From Multifurca ochricompacta (Eukaryota > Basidiomycota > Agaricomycetes > Russulales > Russulaceae): a stretch of 64,000 nt of DNA. The position numbers and the translations under genes are program-made. Shown piece after piece: positions 1 through 12,064 of this stretch (position 1 is the first letter of the stretch; each line of letters opens with the position of its first letter). The notes beneath the pieces are model-generated. The model was not told the origin of the DNA and did not search any database. It saw only the letters and a list, made by a program, of their open reading frames with translations. The stretch is from contig WTXG01000014.1 in the NCBI GenBank assembly GCA_022496185.1, positions 372,001 to 436,000 of the forward strand. Direction: 5' to 3'.

Positions 1-762
1 AATAGCCGTTTGCCGTCCTTTGTGGCGTGGCCGTGGGCATGGGGATGGGCATGGGATAGCGTGGAGTAGAGCCAATTGCCTTGCCATCTCCATCTTATCC
101 ATCTCATAGACAATAACAAGGTTGACCACTTGTTAATCATGCTCATGGTCTATGGATCCATGACGGAACTATATTGACCCAAGCCAGTCAGATTACCAAC
201 AAAGATCACGTCACCGGTTCAACCCGATACCCGCTTGTGGCGGTCCTGTCTTTCCTCCGATCCGCTAACCCAAGACTATCAGGGACTAGGATGACCCAGG
301 ATGACCCAGAGTCAGAGTCATCCAAATCCAAATCCACAAATCCAATCGGTCCGTTCCGTCCTCATTCCTTTCCTTATTCTTTCCCAACCCCCTTCCCCCC
401 CCATCTTTCGGGAAAAATAGGAGGGTTTAATCATTCATTCGGGTTCGGGGATGAGTGCGGGACCGATTAGAAGACACAACAAGCAGCACAACTACTTCAT
501 TAACAAACATGTTATGATGATGCTGATGCTGCTGCTGCTGACGAAATGTGTAATCGGCTTTGTGTTTACCTTGGCCTTGGCCATGGTGGAGCCTTGGAAC
601 ACTTACAGCTCAAAATATCAGGCAGCATCTATGGCCGGGTCTAGGGTCTCCGGGTCTCCCTTTCTATAAAACCCTGGCCCACTTCTCCCCTTCGTCTTCA
701 CTTTTCTGCAGTTCCTCTTCTAACTTTACTTTACTCTTCAGTACTTTCACCCTTTATCCCTA
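1..762. other. 5' flank of the DUF2156 gene, no gene seen
   Basis: I see no supported gene here. The short open frames show no domain and no splice logic. The right part is the promoter and leader of the next gene: a CT-rich stretch at about 680-760 leads into its ATG. Confidence 0.5.
665..671 (+). promoter_or_regulatory. TATA box of the DUF2156 gene
   Basis: TATAAAA lies about 95 nt upstream of the ATG at 763 and is followed by a pyrimidine-rich leader, the usual layout of a fungal core promoter. The transcription start is inferred, not seen. Confidence 0.5.
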
Positions 763-2437
763 ATGGCCACTCTTCTCTCCCGAATCCCCTTCGACACCTC
801 CTTTTTCACCACTAAGAGTCGTTTCTCTTATTGGCGCTCCTCAGAGCCAACTTCTATGCCTGGCTCCCCCCAACCCGCCTCCAACAACCACAACAACACA
901 ACAACCACCCCCTCTACACAGCAGGAGCCGTCTGATCAGCAGATTCCCACCCATCCTCCCTCACCCAAACCCGCAGAGCCTGCCATTGACACACAGGGCG
1001 CCGCCGAGACGGGAGAGTTTGATTTTCAGGAGCCTTCCACGTCCACTCAGCAAGCCCAAGATGTTGAGGCAGACAAAGCCACTGGCGACAAGGCTGGCAT
1101 CGCTGAACTAATTGCTCAATACGGTTCCTCTTCTGCTACTTCATGGCTCGAGTTTGCCCGTTATAAGATTTGGCGTCCCACCGTTCCTATCCCCGGCTCT
1201 TCCTTCCCTCCCGTCCAAGGCTACCTCCGTTCCGATCCTTTTGTCTTCGCATGGGGTAACCCAATTGTTTCCGACCCTGCCGCTCTGGAGGCTACTTGCG
1301 CTGCCTTCATTGACTGGGCCAAATCTCAAAAACTTCGTCCGATCTGGCTTTGCGTCGATGGTCAGATGGAGCAGGTTCTTGGCGCTGAAGGCTCCAAATT
1401 TCGTTGGAGCACACTAAGCTGCATTGTCGAGGACTTTTTGGACCCTCGCTCGGTTGTTGAGCTGGCTCACTCACGTGGCGGAGGGTCGGAGGTTAAGGAT
1501 TTCAAAAAGAATTTGCGCCGGGCTGAACGTGAGAACGTCCGGGTTCGCGAAGTTCAGCCTGACCAGTGGACCGACGCCATGAAGCGTCAGGTTGAGGAAG
1601 GCATTGTCGACTGGAAGAAGAGCAAGACCGGCATCCAGATTGCTTCGGTAAGTCGACCTTGTCGCGCGTTTTGAGTTACCTTGTGTCTCTAATGTACATC
1701 CCCTACCCAGACTTCCTTCCAACCCTGGCTCGACTTTGAGCACCGTCGCTATTGGATCGCTGAGAAGGACTCCAACATTGTTGCCATTCTTGTCCTAGCT
1801 CACATCCACCACAAGCAGTATCAAATCAAGAACGCCGCCTCTTTCCCAAATGCACCCCGTGGGACTTCGGAGGAAATTATCTACCGCGCCATGTTGGATC
1901 TCCAAGACGAGGGCGTTTCAACTGACGAGTCAGACCGCAAATCGGAGGATGGCGCCTTTGTGTGGACCAAGACCGACGTCGAAGTTGCTCGCAAATTGAG
2001 GAGAACTCAAGCCACTCGCGCTCACAGAGCGTTGATTCCGGTCGCTCTGAGTCACCAATTTCCTCCTCTGAGGGATCATCTGGGTCTGGCAAGTCGACGC
2101 CGTCAGGAATCCGGCATGGTGGTGTAGCCGTCACGTTTGGCATCACCGCTTCAGATTCGCTCACCCCTGTCGATAATCTGAGCGGTTGGAAGATCACCTG
2201 GCTTAGCAAGACCTACAACAAAGTTATTGGTCTCACTGGTCTCACGAGGCGCGGTGACTTCCGGGTACGTTGTTGTTACCTCTCTTTTCTACCTCGGTCG
2301 CAGGTTGTTGATTTCGACGTGTTTACATACAGAACAAGTTCCACTCACAGCACATACCGATGTATGTCTGCTATCCTGCGGAAGACGGCTTCGGCCTTGA
2401 TGGCGTGAACAAACTCATCAAGTCCCTGCGGCAATGA
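763..2437 (+). CDS. DUF2156 (aminoacyl-tRNA-dependent lipid aminoacylation) domain protein
   Basis: The N-terminal ~100 residues are Ser/Thr/Pro/Gln-rich with a short basic start that could be a mitochondrial presequence. The rest matches the DUF2156 / LPG-synthase C-terminal (GNAT-like) fold: YLRSDPFVFAWGNP near residue 150, then FKKNLRRAERENVRVRE, then VAVTFGITASD and a terminal MYVCYPADGFGLDGVNK. Known members move amino acids from tRNA to lipids; fungal ErdS and ErgS make ergosteryl-aspartate and ergosteryl-glycine. This copy has no aspartyl-tRNA-synthetase part, so it is free-standing; its substrate is unknown. I place introns at about 1648-1711, 1960-2027 and 2265-2332. The middle one is needed to move from frame 1 to frame 3 and joins GAF to SVDSGRSESP; its donor (GTGTGG) is weak, so that junction is the least certain. 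Confidence 0.8.
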
Positions 2438-3718
2438 ACATTTCCCCCTTGCATGGTGTACTGATGACATGACGCCCGCTCGATGCTTTGAAGTTTTTTT
2501 TCCCTACTATTTTCGATATATATTTTTTCTCCGTTACCCCTATATTAATTCTACCTAATCGTTCCCGCAACGATTTGCTCACCACACATCTGCTGATATA
2601 TCACTTGCAAGCCTGGCCTTTTGATGCATATTTTCTAGTTTTTTAGTTAATGTATTTTGTTTTAAACCATGTTCGCGTTGCCGTTGTAATGGATGGCCTA
2701 GTAATGAAGAATGACAAGTATGTCTGACACAACACAATAACTTGCCGCCCCATAATACGTACCCCGTACCTTCCCGATGGTTCCGCCTCGGAGTTGTTTT
2801 TTTGGGCGGCCGGGAAAAATCGGGTATCTCGAGTAATGGAAAATCCGAAGCGGAGGTGGCTGATATCCCACCGATCTCGTCTCGGCCGGCGGTAAATTTC
2901 GAGAATTTCGAGAAATAATAGAGTCAGCAATCATCGTCATCATCATACATTATTATTATTTATTATTATCATTACATAATCATAATCATATCATCATATA
3001 ATCATGTGCACACCTACACATTCATTCATTCATTCATTTTCATATTCATTTTTCAATATCAAAATCGCTGGCGCTGGCGAGAGAGTAGGGGCTAGCCATG
3101 TCCGGAGGGGGGCCAGCACGGTCGTGATTCTGGGCTGGATGCGTGGATGGGTGTGGGCCACTAGCACTAGCTTAGCGTTTTTTTTTCGCTATATCTCGGC
3201 AAAAGTGGTCTTGTTCCCCGTCCGTACACTCGTTTCGCTCACCTCGCCTCGCCTCGCCTCACGCAAAAAAAAAAAATAGAATCGAAACGTATGACCGGGG
3301 CATAGCCATTACATTTTCGGGAACGGATGTGGGATTTATGCTTCTTCATGTTTCGCATGATGCGTGCACCGGACTCGCCTCACGAGGAAACCCTTGGCGC
3401 TCAGAGAGACAGAAGCGAGGATTCTGAGAGTGTATAATTAGATGGAAGAACACAAGATACTATACTGCTGTTGCACCGTCAGCCAGAAATGACAAGCGAC
3501 TCTAAAGGAGCAATCAAAATTTCCAACGTACGGCGTTGTAAATTGCTTTATAGATATTATAATACCAAAGTGGAGGTGCTTTTACGCATGAATAGATAGT
3601 AAACTCGCCTTCTCTAGATACCAAACATTACTAGATTGCGAGCCGGGGACCCGCAATCATACCTCGGGACCTGCGAACATCCCTTGATCCCTACAGACCT
3701 CACCGCCCGTTCTCAGGG
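2438..3718. other. Intergenic, AT-rich, simple repeats
   Basis: There is no convincing gene. It holds short (TTA/CAT)-type runs near 2935-3002, a (CATT)n run near 3021-3050 and a poly-A at about 3264-3275. It separates convergent ends of the DUF2156 and DUF1769 genes, so it probably contains both terminators. Confidence 0.5.
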
Positions 3719-5253
3719 TTAATCCACGTCAAGGTCATCACGTGGCTGATGGTCCCCAGTATCCTTGACCGCCACGCTGGCCGTCTCGGACTGAGCCTGA
3801 TGGTGTGGCAATTCTTCGTCCGGGGCGGGCTCTATCGTTACGCACCACAAAACGCGACCCCACGGTACGTCCGCACCATGCCCTTCGCCTTCTTCTTCTT
3901 CGGCCTCAACCTGACGCTTGCGCTCGCAGCATACGAAACGAACTGGCTGACCATCCCAATAATGCATGAGATCAAACGAGATGCCGCCTGGCAAATGGAG
4001 CGACAGCGTTGGCGTGAATTGAATGAACCCATAGCAAAAATCGGTCGTGAATACGTCCTGGTGCACACAAAAATGTCAACATTGTTTCGGGAAAGCAATG
4101 AACAAAAACCGAGGTGGGAGGCAGTAAGAGACCGGTTACACGTACCTCAGGACCAAAGATGTGTTCACGCCGATGCGACGCGTTGCGAAAATAAGCCCGC
4201 CGATTGTCGGCCGTTCGCAGCTCTTGCAGCGCCTTTTCGTGCCGCGCAAGCTTTTCCGAACGTTTGCGCTCCTTACGTTCTCTCTTATCTTCATGATTTG
4301 ATGATAAAACAGAGGCGAGCGCGCTCGCCGACAAGCGGTTCTTCTTGAAAAGTTTGTCTGGTAAACGTGATTCCGGGGGCACGTTGCTAGGGTCCAGGGA
4401 CGCTGTCAGTAGGGTTGGCGACGAGCTGCCAGAATCAGGGATGGCCGCCCCTGAAAACGGCTCGTGCGAGAGGAACGGCGATTGTGAGGGTGAAGGTGAG
4501 GGTGAGGGTGAGGGTGAGGGCGAGTGAGAAGGGAGTGAGCTTCTCAAAGTGACGTGCAGCTGCCCGTATCGTCGGATAGAGACTGTGCAGGCGGAAAAGT
4601 AGGCCACCCCCTGCAGCTGCGGTCAACTGCGATCTCTGATGGTTGTAATTCGTGGAGTTGGGGTGACAAGTGGTGAGTAAGTGAGAAGCATCAGGCACGC
4701 GCGTATACGTCAGGTGCGGCATTGTTGATATGAACGGGGAAAGCGCCCATGGTTTTGTGCTCGATGCAAGGTCATGCTCCAAAGTTGGGTCGATGAAGCT
4801 GCGAGAGTGAAGTCGTCAGTGAGGCCAGTACGACCTGTGGAGGAGGGGATTAAAAGAAGTCCTTACTGCATGAACTTGAGCGCTGCACCCGAACCCCAGG
4901 GTAATTTCAGAGGGCGATCAAAAGTATTACCAAAGAGCACGTCGTCCGCAGAGATGGGGTGGAGGAAACGCCCTGTAGGACGTATATGCGACCATCAACA
5001 CGACCAACCAAGGGGTAGCGCGCAAGAGCGACATACCTTGGACTTGTATACTCCAAGTGATGCCTTTACGATCCTCCCGGTCGAAGTATTCGCTCTGTAA
5101 GACCTTCCCTTCCTTGTCTGTAAAGCCCTTGATGTACACGAGGATCTGCCCCTCAAAGGCATCAGATACAATGGAATGGGGGACATCAGTGTTAACTGAG
5201 ATGGGCACGAGCGCGTCTATGGACGGCCCAGCTGCAACGCGCAGACGAGGCAT
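3719..5253 (-). CDS. DUF1769 family protein
   Basis: Reading leftward from 5253, the start MPRLRVAAGPS, then NTDVPHSIVSDAFEGQ, ILVYIKGF and KGITWSIQVQ are the N-terminal signature of the fungal DUF1769 family. After an intron come FGNTFDRPLKLPWGSGAA, IDPTLEHDLASSTKPWA and FISTMPHL. The last exon gives TTDFCYGFIQFTPTLSLH, LPGGISFDLMHYWDGQPV and RFVCCERK, then an acidic tail ending DDLDVD. A variable middle holds an (SP)n run encoded by a GGTGAG-type repeat at about 4485-4526, and a Lys/Arg/Glu-rich helix. The frame changes once between about 4560 and 4690 in this linker; I could not decide between a short intron and an indel. The function of the family is not known. A 199-aa plus-strand frame over the same DNA is a shadow. 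Confidence 0.8.
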
Positions 5254-5872
5254 TTGGGGCTGAGCTAGTATGTTAAAGTGAATCGATTTTTTTTTCTAGT
5301 ATGATAAAAAAAGGGAGGGAAAGCACAGTGCAAGTCGGAGCGTCCGTAGCTGTGGGCCCTGTGTTAAATGAAGACTCTCAACCAGCAACGGTTGCGACGG
5401 ATTCAGATCTCGTGGTACGATATAGGGCTGTACTAAATGGATATTTGATATATATGATAGGAGGGAGAGAGGGAGAAGGGAGGGAGAAGAGGCGAAGAAG
5501 GCTCCATATCCAACTTCAACCAACATAGCACTGAATTCGGGCGGCTGACGGCTGATTCAGAAAGTTCGGCGGCTGACATGGGGAAGAGAGAGGGGAGAGG
5601 AGAGGGAAAGGGAGAGGGAGAAAGAGAGGGAGAGTGTTGGCAATGACGCATTGGGAAGATAATTCTCACGCTTTCGTGGGGGGGAGGGGTCAATCAAATC
5701 CTTTGAATATGATGATGGCCTATGATGATGGCATAGATGAATGAATCCGTCAGCTAAAAGGTATCTCCCTAAAAAAAAGGATAAAAAAACAAAAGAAATG
5801 TGCTCCGTATTGATTCGACAAAAGGAAAGAACTCAATCAGTTGTCCAAAAATCCAAAAAATAAATAAAAATA

Positions 5873-7344
5873 TCAAATCAATTCCACTAAAAGAGCGCAC
5901 ATCATTACCCCAGCCGTCCACCACAACATTGACTTGTCGCTAATCCAGGGCATCACCAACGACGATGACGACGATGACGACGACGACGAAAGGGCGGACT
6001 GGCTATGAACATAGCTCGAACCACATTTGGAAGATGCGAGATCAGCCGCGGCAGTGTATGTCAGCTTCAAGCCATCGATTTGGTCCACTTGCATTGCAAA
6101 TAAAGCCATCATGTTCTTGGTGCAACTGGAGCATGTCGGTATGGTATTGTTCGGAAGTGGTATCCCAAACGGTAGTGAATAGAAATAAAGGTCCGATGGG
6201 TTTGAGCTACTTGCGGCTTCGATGTAGCAGTATGCGGACGTATCCTGATCTGCCAGGCAGGCAGCATCTCGCATCAAAGAATACGACTTGAGGCCTGCGT
6301 TGCAATGCATGCGAGATGAGAAACAGAATAGCCGCATCGACTGGGAGGGAAAACGTACCGGCAAGGGCCTGCAAAACCATTTGATTATTCTCACTCTTCT
6401 CTTCTGAGCATGCGACCAGGATAGCTGATGTAAACCACCCCATGTTAGCTACACACTGATCGGTATCCACGGGAGTATTGCAAGTGCCCCAGATGTCAAT
6501 GTTAAGGGCCGTGATGTTGGACTGTGCCTGAGTGGATGCGTGGGAAGAGCGCATCAAGAAAATATGAGAAACGAGATTGTAAGCGAGCGAGCGGTGTCAC
6601 TGACCTGTAAGAAAGCGGTAGATGTTTGAGAAAGGAAGGAGAACGGCCGGCATTGACGAAAGGGAGCTGATTGCGTCATGTTCGTTAAGAACGTCTCACA
6701 TGAAGTAGTCGTAAAGTTGTTAGCCAGGGTAGTATCGAATGCCTGAGGGAAGGGAGTGGGAAGCACAGGGGGTGACGTAGGGATGGTAGGAAAGGTCTGG
6801 GTGGCATTTTGAGTGCTGGTGGGCGTTATAGAAAATGTTGTTGTGGCGGTTAGGGAAGGAAAAACTATCCCCGAGGGTGTAGAAGAGTATGAGGGCACGC
6901 CAACAGGAATGTCACTCGCACCGTTCTGACGCCGTTGGGGTGGCGGATGAGCCTGGTACTCGCTCCGGTCAACCTCAGCGGCCACGTTTACACGGGTGAT
7001 GGTGATCGGGGATGAGCCAGGAAGTAAACGGTGGAAGAGAGGATGAGAGAGGTGGCGTGTTGAAAGCGTGAAGAGGACAAGGACAAGCGGAACCATAATG
7101 ACCATCAAGCATGTACGTCGGGCAGTGCGATGTTTACGGTCCTGAGCAGCCGATACACCGGGCACCGTCTTGATTCCGCGAGGACTCTTCGTTGATGAGG
7201 GAGACGAGAGCGGTAAATCGGGATCATGGATTGCCCGGCCAGTGACGGCGGAGAGGAGGGTGGGAATGGGACGGGTGAGATACTTGTACCATCATCAAAA
7301 GATTTGAGAGGGAGGGGGAGAGGTGATGGGGGAGGTGTAAACAT
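5873..7344 (-). CDS. DUF7729 domain protein, membrane or GPI-anchored
   Basis: The protein has a hydrophobic N-terminal segment (LMVIMVPLVLVLFTLS, signal-anchor-like), a Ser/Thr/Pro-rich linker, then a cysteine-rich globular part: NFTTTSCETFLTNM, APFRQCRPFSFL, CNTPVDTDQCVANMGW, then DAACLADQDTSAYCYIEAA and LPFGIPLPNNTIPTCSSC. This cysteine spacing is that of the fungal DUF7729 family. The C-terminus has a run of about ten serines and a hydrophobic tail (MLWWTAGVMMCALLVELI) that resembles a GPI-attachment signal. Introns separate the exons near 6600-6545 and 6355-6300. The start is uncertain: MFTPPPSPLPLPL at 7344 is family-like, but it lies in a different frame from the exon read from about 7165 and no good splice joins them. 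It shares a 790-bp upstream region with dhh1 on the other strand. Confidence 0.72.
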
Positions 7345-7779
7345 GACAGACAGAGAAATAAAAGAAACAGAAAGAGTTCAGTAATGAGCGTGTGATCGAA
7401 AAGAGTGTCAAGGGGATAAGGAACGACGAGAGGACCTCGCCTCGAAACCTATAGAATTATAAGCTCTTTCAATGAAAAGGTTGGAAGGTAAAGAAGAAAA
7501 GCAAACCTAGCAAGCTTATGACAAGAAGAGACTGAAAACAAGTCAAAGTCAAAGTTAAAGTCAAAGGCCTTGGTTTGAGCTGGCAGGGTTGAGGATTTTT
7601 ATTTTATGGATTCATGGCATGACATGACAGGCACAAGTTGGTTGGGTTAGTCTTACCGCCAATCAATCACCGTCGTTTAAGGTCGGCTTTCCGTTTCGTT
7701 TCGTTTTAATCAAATAAAGGGGAACGGGAAGGGGGGGGGAGGGGGGGGAACTCGACTCGATTTTGAAGCGGAGCCCAGG

Positions 7780-8000
7780 GGGAGGGGATGGATGGATGAG
7801 ACACACAACATTCCCTTCCCTCTCCCTTTCCATTTCCCTTTCCCCTCTATACTATACCTCTAACCTCTAACCTCTAACCTCCTCTACCCCTCTTAGCTCT
7901 TACCCTTACCTCTTACCTCTTAACCTCTTACCTCTACCTCATCCATCCACACACACACATACACACACATACACACACAACACACGCACACACACACTCA
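7780..8000. repeat. Pyrimidine-rich tract with (CCTCTAA) units and a CA microsatellite
   Basis: From about 7800 to 7945 the plus strand is almost pure C/T with A, including three tandem CCTCTAA units and several CTTACCT units, followed by an ACACAC-rich stretch at about 7950-8000. It sits in the divergent promoter between the DUF7729 gene and dhh1. CT-rich tracts just upstream of starts are common in highly expressed fungal genes. Confidence 0.6.
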
Positions 8001-8136
8001 TCCTCATCCTTCCACTCACTCTTCAATATTATTACATTTTTGAAGATCATTTCCCATTTCCTATTTCCCATTCCCCCTCCCTCCTTCCCCTTCATCATCA
8101 TCTTCACTCTCTTATCCAACCAATTCCTATCCACCA

Positions 8137-9862
8137 ATGTCTCAATCAACGCGTTCCTCTTCTACGGCACCGTAAGCACCTTTCCTATTCTTTTTTTGTT
8201 CTTTTTTTTTAAATATTTTTTGTTTTGTTTTTGTTTTGGGTCAACACCTTTCTTACTCTTTTCAATTAAGTCCTGTCGATAACTGGCGTACCGGTCTCCG
8301 TGCCCCCCCACGAGACGACCGTCCACAAACAGAAGACGTCAAAGCAACTAAGGGTCTTGATTTCGAGGACATGTTCCTTCGTCGCGAACTTCTAATGGGC
8401 ATTTTCGAAGCTGGCTTTGAAAGGCCTTCTCCCATTCAAGAAGAAGCTATTCCCATCGCCCTATCGAAACGTGACACTTTAGCCCGAGCAAAGAATGGCA
8501 CAGGAAAGACCGCTGCCTTCGTCATCCCCTCTCTTCAACAAATCGACGTTAACAAGAACAAAATTCAAGCCCTTTTACTTGTCCCCACCCGCGAGCTCGC
8601 TTTACAAACCAGTCAGGTCTGCAAAAATCTCGGCAAGCATATGAACATTCAAGTCATGGTTACCACTGGCGGTACAACATTAAAAGATGATATTCTACGA
8701 TTATCCGAGGCTGTCCATGTTCTTGTTGGCACTCCTGGTCGCATTCTTGACCTTGCCGGTAAGAATGTCGCTGATCTTAGCGAATGTCCTGTCTTTGTGA
8801 TGGACGAAGCCGATAAACTTCTTTCTCCCGAATTCTCCCCCGTCATGGAACAACTCCTCTCATACCTTCCTAAGACTCGTCAAGTCATGCTCTTTTCTGC
8901 CACATTTCCCCTTATTGTAAAAGATTTCAAGGTGCGTCTCTTCACTTGGTAGTCTTCCGCCAAACCTGCTGCTCATGTCCGAGTAGGACAAACATATGAA
9001 TAATCCTCATGAAATTAATCTCATGGACGAACTTACACTCCGCGGCGTCACTCAATACTATGCCTATGTCGAGGAGCGACAGAAGGTCCATTGTCTCAAC
9101 ACCCTTTTCTCTAAGGTTCGACTGCTATACCGGTCTCCTCCCCTTAGACTAATTTGTCTTCCTGCAGCTGCAAATCAACCAGTCTATAATATTTTGTAAC
9201 TCAACAAATCGCGTCGAGCTCCTCGCCAAAAAGGTCACCGAGCTGGGCTACTCATGTTTCTATTCCCACGCGAAGATGCTTCAGTCACACCGTAATCGCG
9301 TCTTCCACGACTTCCGCAACGGTGTCTGTCGAAATCTCGTCTGTTCGACCTGCTTACTCGTGGTATCGACATCCAAGCCGTCAACGTCGTTATCAATTTT
9401 GATTTCCCAAAAAACTCTGAGACGTATCTTCATCGGATTGGTCGTTCTGGGCGGTTTGGACACCTGGGTCTCGCCATTAATCTTGTGACATATGAGGACC
9501 GTTTCAATCTCTACAAGATTGAACAAGAACTCGGCACAGAGATTCAACCGATCCCTCAGCATATTGACAAAGGTCTTTACGTTGCGCCTAGCGCCGTCGA
9601 CGAGCCCACAGTACAAAAAACTTCTCAGCAATCGCAGCAGCCGGAACAACAACAACAACAACAACAACAGCCCGCTCCTGCCCCGCGCAATGCTCAAGCT
9701 GCCCCTCCACCACGCCAGTCAGCCCCACAGCAACCCGTTTTTCAGACAAATGGACAACCTGCCACCAGACAGAATGGAAGCACCGCCCCGCCGCCACGAC
9801 AATACACTGGTTCTGCAGCTGCAGCAGCCCAGCGAGGTCAGGTTCCTGTCTCGCAACGATAA
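8137..9862 (+). CDS. dhh1: DEAD-box RNA helicase Dhh1/DDX6, with an apparent 1-nt deletion
   Basis: This is the cytoplasmic ATP-dependent RNA helicase of P-bodies that promotes decapping and translational repression. Motifs in order: Q motif ([13 protein letters not shown]), motif I AKNGTGKT, Ia PTRELALQ, Ib [40 protein letters not shown]. The start [12 protein letters not shown] joins across an intron (about 8172-8270) to PVDNWRTGL. Further introns lie at about 8932-8986 and 9117-9167. The C-terminus is a Gln/Pro-rich tail (Q8 run near 9650) typical of fungal Dhh1. At about 9346 the frame slips: NLVCS ends frame 3 and [15 protein letters not shown] continues in frame 2, as if one G of a GG were missing. 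No intron fits. Everything else is intact, so a consensus error is more likely than a pseudogene. Confidence 0.95.
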
Positions 9863-10508
9863 GTGCAACCCCTCTCCCCAGGGTGCGGGCAGCATTTGGC
9901 TTGCTATATTTCTTCGTCACTTTCTAATTCCTGGCAATAATGACGCAATCGTAACCTTAAGGTCTTCTCCGTTGTGTATACTTTTCCCCTCACACGCTTT
10001 TCTTTTTTTTTTCTTTTTTCTCTTGGTGCAATAATTTTCAGTTTTGGGGGTAGGCCGCACGTCATTGTTTTATCTATATTTTCTCCAATGTTTTACTAGC
10101 GTGCAGTCAACCTTACAGTGGGGAATCACCTCATTTTCCCCTTTACTTACCCCTGCTGTTTTTTTCTTTCTTTCTTTTCTTTTTTTTGCCTCTTCGGGCC
10201 TCTTTACGCCTTACTTTTATTGCGATTGCGTTAGTAGATAGTGATTCAGGGTATGAAGTCGTAGTTGCGCTTGGCGGCGGTGGTAGGGGTTGTGTGGATC
10301 ATGATGATGCATGTCGACTAGATGAATGGTTGTCAACCCATCACAAATGCATTATTCAATTTGGTCGAGACCACATCTCGTACGTATTTCCGTACTTCAG
10401 TAAGGCGGTAGTTCAGTCTATCACTATCAGTGAGTAGGCGCACTGTTCTTCACAATCACATCTGCCGAGTGTCCTGTGGTTTTCAAATAAACGACCACCA
10501 CGACTTTA
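9863..10508. other. Intergenic, T-rich
   Basis: No gene is seen. It holds the 3' region of dhh1 with long T tracts (about 10000-10020 and 10160-10190) and the promoter of the GT32 gene, including CT-rich DNA just before 10509. Confidence 0.5.
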
Positions 10509-11970
10509 ATGGCGCAAAGCAGGGAAGAAGATCCCACCTCACCGATCCCTCGTTTCCGGTTATCAACATCTCAGGATTCAAATACAGATTCACTGCCTTC
10601 ATCCTCTTTTTCATTAGCCTCAGCATCGTTGTCGAGAGAGAGAATTCCTCGCGCATTACGTCGCACACGTTCGAGGTGGTCATTAGCTCCAGTCTCATTC
10701 TTTCTTCACTCGCGCGTCGTCCTCATCATCTTCGTTCCACTCTTCTTCCTCACGGCCGTCATCCTACGGTGGGCTTACGCGACATGGGAGCTGCACTTGA
10801 TGCTCGACTTTTATCCGCGCCAATGGTGGGCACAATCCCTTCCGCCCGTGCCCCCCTTGCGTGGGTGTTTCTCCCCGGAGCGCGTCAGTTCGTTGTACAA
10901 CATCTCAGATCACGTCTTTGGTGCGCGTCACACGGATATCCAGGCGGGCATGCTACTGTCCCTCGGCGTAGACTGCTACGACTTTGCCAGCACCATCCGT
11001 GCGAAAGGGGTTCCCGCACATGCAAGCCGCCGCACGAACTTCCACTCGCTTTGGCCCGCGGAGAGGGCGCCGTTTGGGGCGCGGCAGGAAGCCATGCTCA
11101 AATCATTCCTTACCACGCAGCCGCTTGGGAGCTCCCGCCTCGTCCTTTGGTCTCACGGAGACGTATCGACCGACGCGCTCCTGCGAGCATACACGGCGCG
11201 GTACCGAGATGTGATTGAGCTCCGTGTAGTGGACCTGTCGCTGTTGGCGATGGGGACCGAGGTTGAGGATAGCTCGCTCGTAAAGTCAAACGACCCCGCG
11301 TCTAGTGAATATCTCCTCCGGCTGCTCATTTTATGGCAGCACGGTGGTGTGTGGGTGGACATGGACAGTTTGTTAACACGCGATCTCTCTCCTCTCCTCG
11401 AACACGAATTTGTGACGCAGTGGGAGTGTGACTACGGTACGTAATCGTGCCAACTCCTTTGGTCAGCTGCGCGGAAAAGAAGGCTCATTAAAGATTGCTT
11501 TCTTTTTCTTTTTGGAAAAAAACGCAGACAAAAATATCCATCCGATGACGAGTGCGCTTATGCACTTCTATCAACATTCGCCGTACTTGTGCGAGGCATT
11601 TCACGTTCTGGTAACTTCCTTACATCCCCACTCATCCGCGGATTCGGTTGCGCGATTGTACGGAGGCCTATGGTCCCGATTGATTGCGGAATCGTGGCCC
11701 CCTTTCAAGGTTTTGCCCTTTTGCTTTTCCGATGGCCGTTCGTGTGACCTTCGGAATCAACTGCCAAACCCGCTGAAGCCCGATGGTAAATGGGTAGACG
11801 ACTTTGGCCTAGAAGAGGGAGGAGGCCTAGATCAACGTTTGCAAAAGGTTTTCGCTGTGCACTTGCATGATCGTGGAAACGGAGGATTTCCGGATGGCGG
11901 ATGGGTGCAGCGGCTGCTGATTGAAAGATATGATCGGAGTCTTTCGAATGGTGGTCTAATCGTAATATAG
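10509..11970 (+). CDS. GT32-type glycosyltransferase (DxD sugar-binding region)
   Basis: This looks like a type II membrane protein. A Ser/Arg-rich cytosolic N-terminus of about 70 residues precedes one membrane anchor (VVLIIFVPLFFLTAVIL). The lumenal part has ARQEAMLKSFLTTQPL, SRLVLWSHGD, SSEYLLRLLILWQHGGVWVD and MDSLLTRDL. The HGGVWVDMD stretch is the DxD nucleotide-sugar/metal site of the Gly_transf_sug family that includes Och1-like and alpha-1,4-GlcNAc/Gal transferases. One intron at about 11437-11526 joins CDY to DKNIHPMTSALMHF. The C-terminal part is less conserved and ends SNGGLIVI. It probably acts in the Golgi; donor and acceptor cannot be read from sequence. Confidence 0.8.
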
Positions 11971-12064
11971 CCCTATTATGTAATCTGAGCGAGTTCACGT
12001 GATGAATACAGGTTATGCCGCCTCTGCTTCTCCCTCCCTCCCAACAATAAGCTCTCTCTCAACA

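Noticed and set aside
174..763. Small ORFs upstream of the DUF2156 gene
   Set aside because: No domain, no splice logic, and they overlap the promoter with its TATA box.
3749..4348. 199-residue plus-strand ORF
   Set aside because: It overlaps the DUF1769 exons on the minus strand, which show family motifs; this frame has none.
7858..7945. Interstitial telomere-like (CCTCTAA)n repeats
   Set aside because: Agaricomycete telomeres are TTAGGG (CCCTAA). The unit here is different, short and embedded in a CT-rich promoter tract.
9340..9355. Programmed ribosomal frameshift in dhh1
   Set aside because: There is no slippery heptamer or downstream structure visible, Dhh1 is not known to use frameshifting, and similar slips occur in four unrelated genes nearby.
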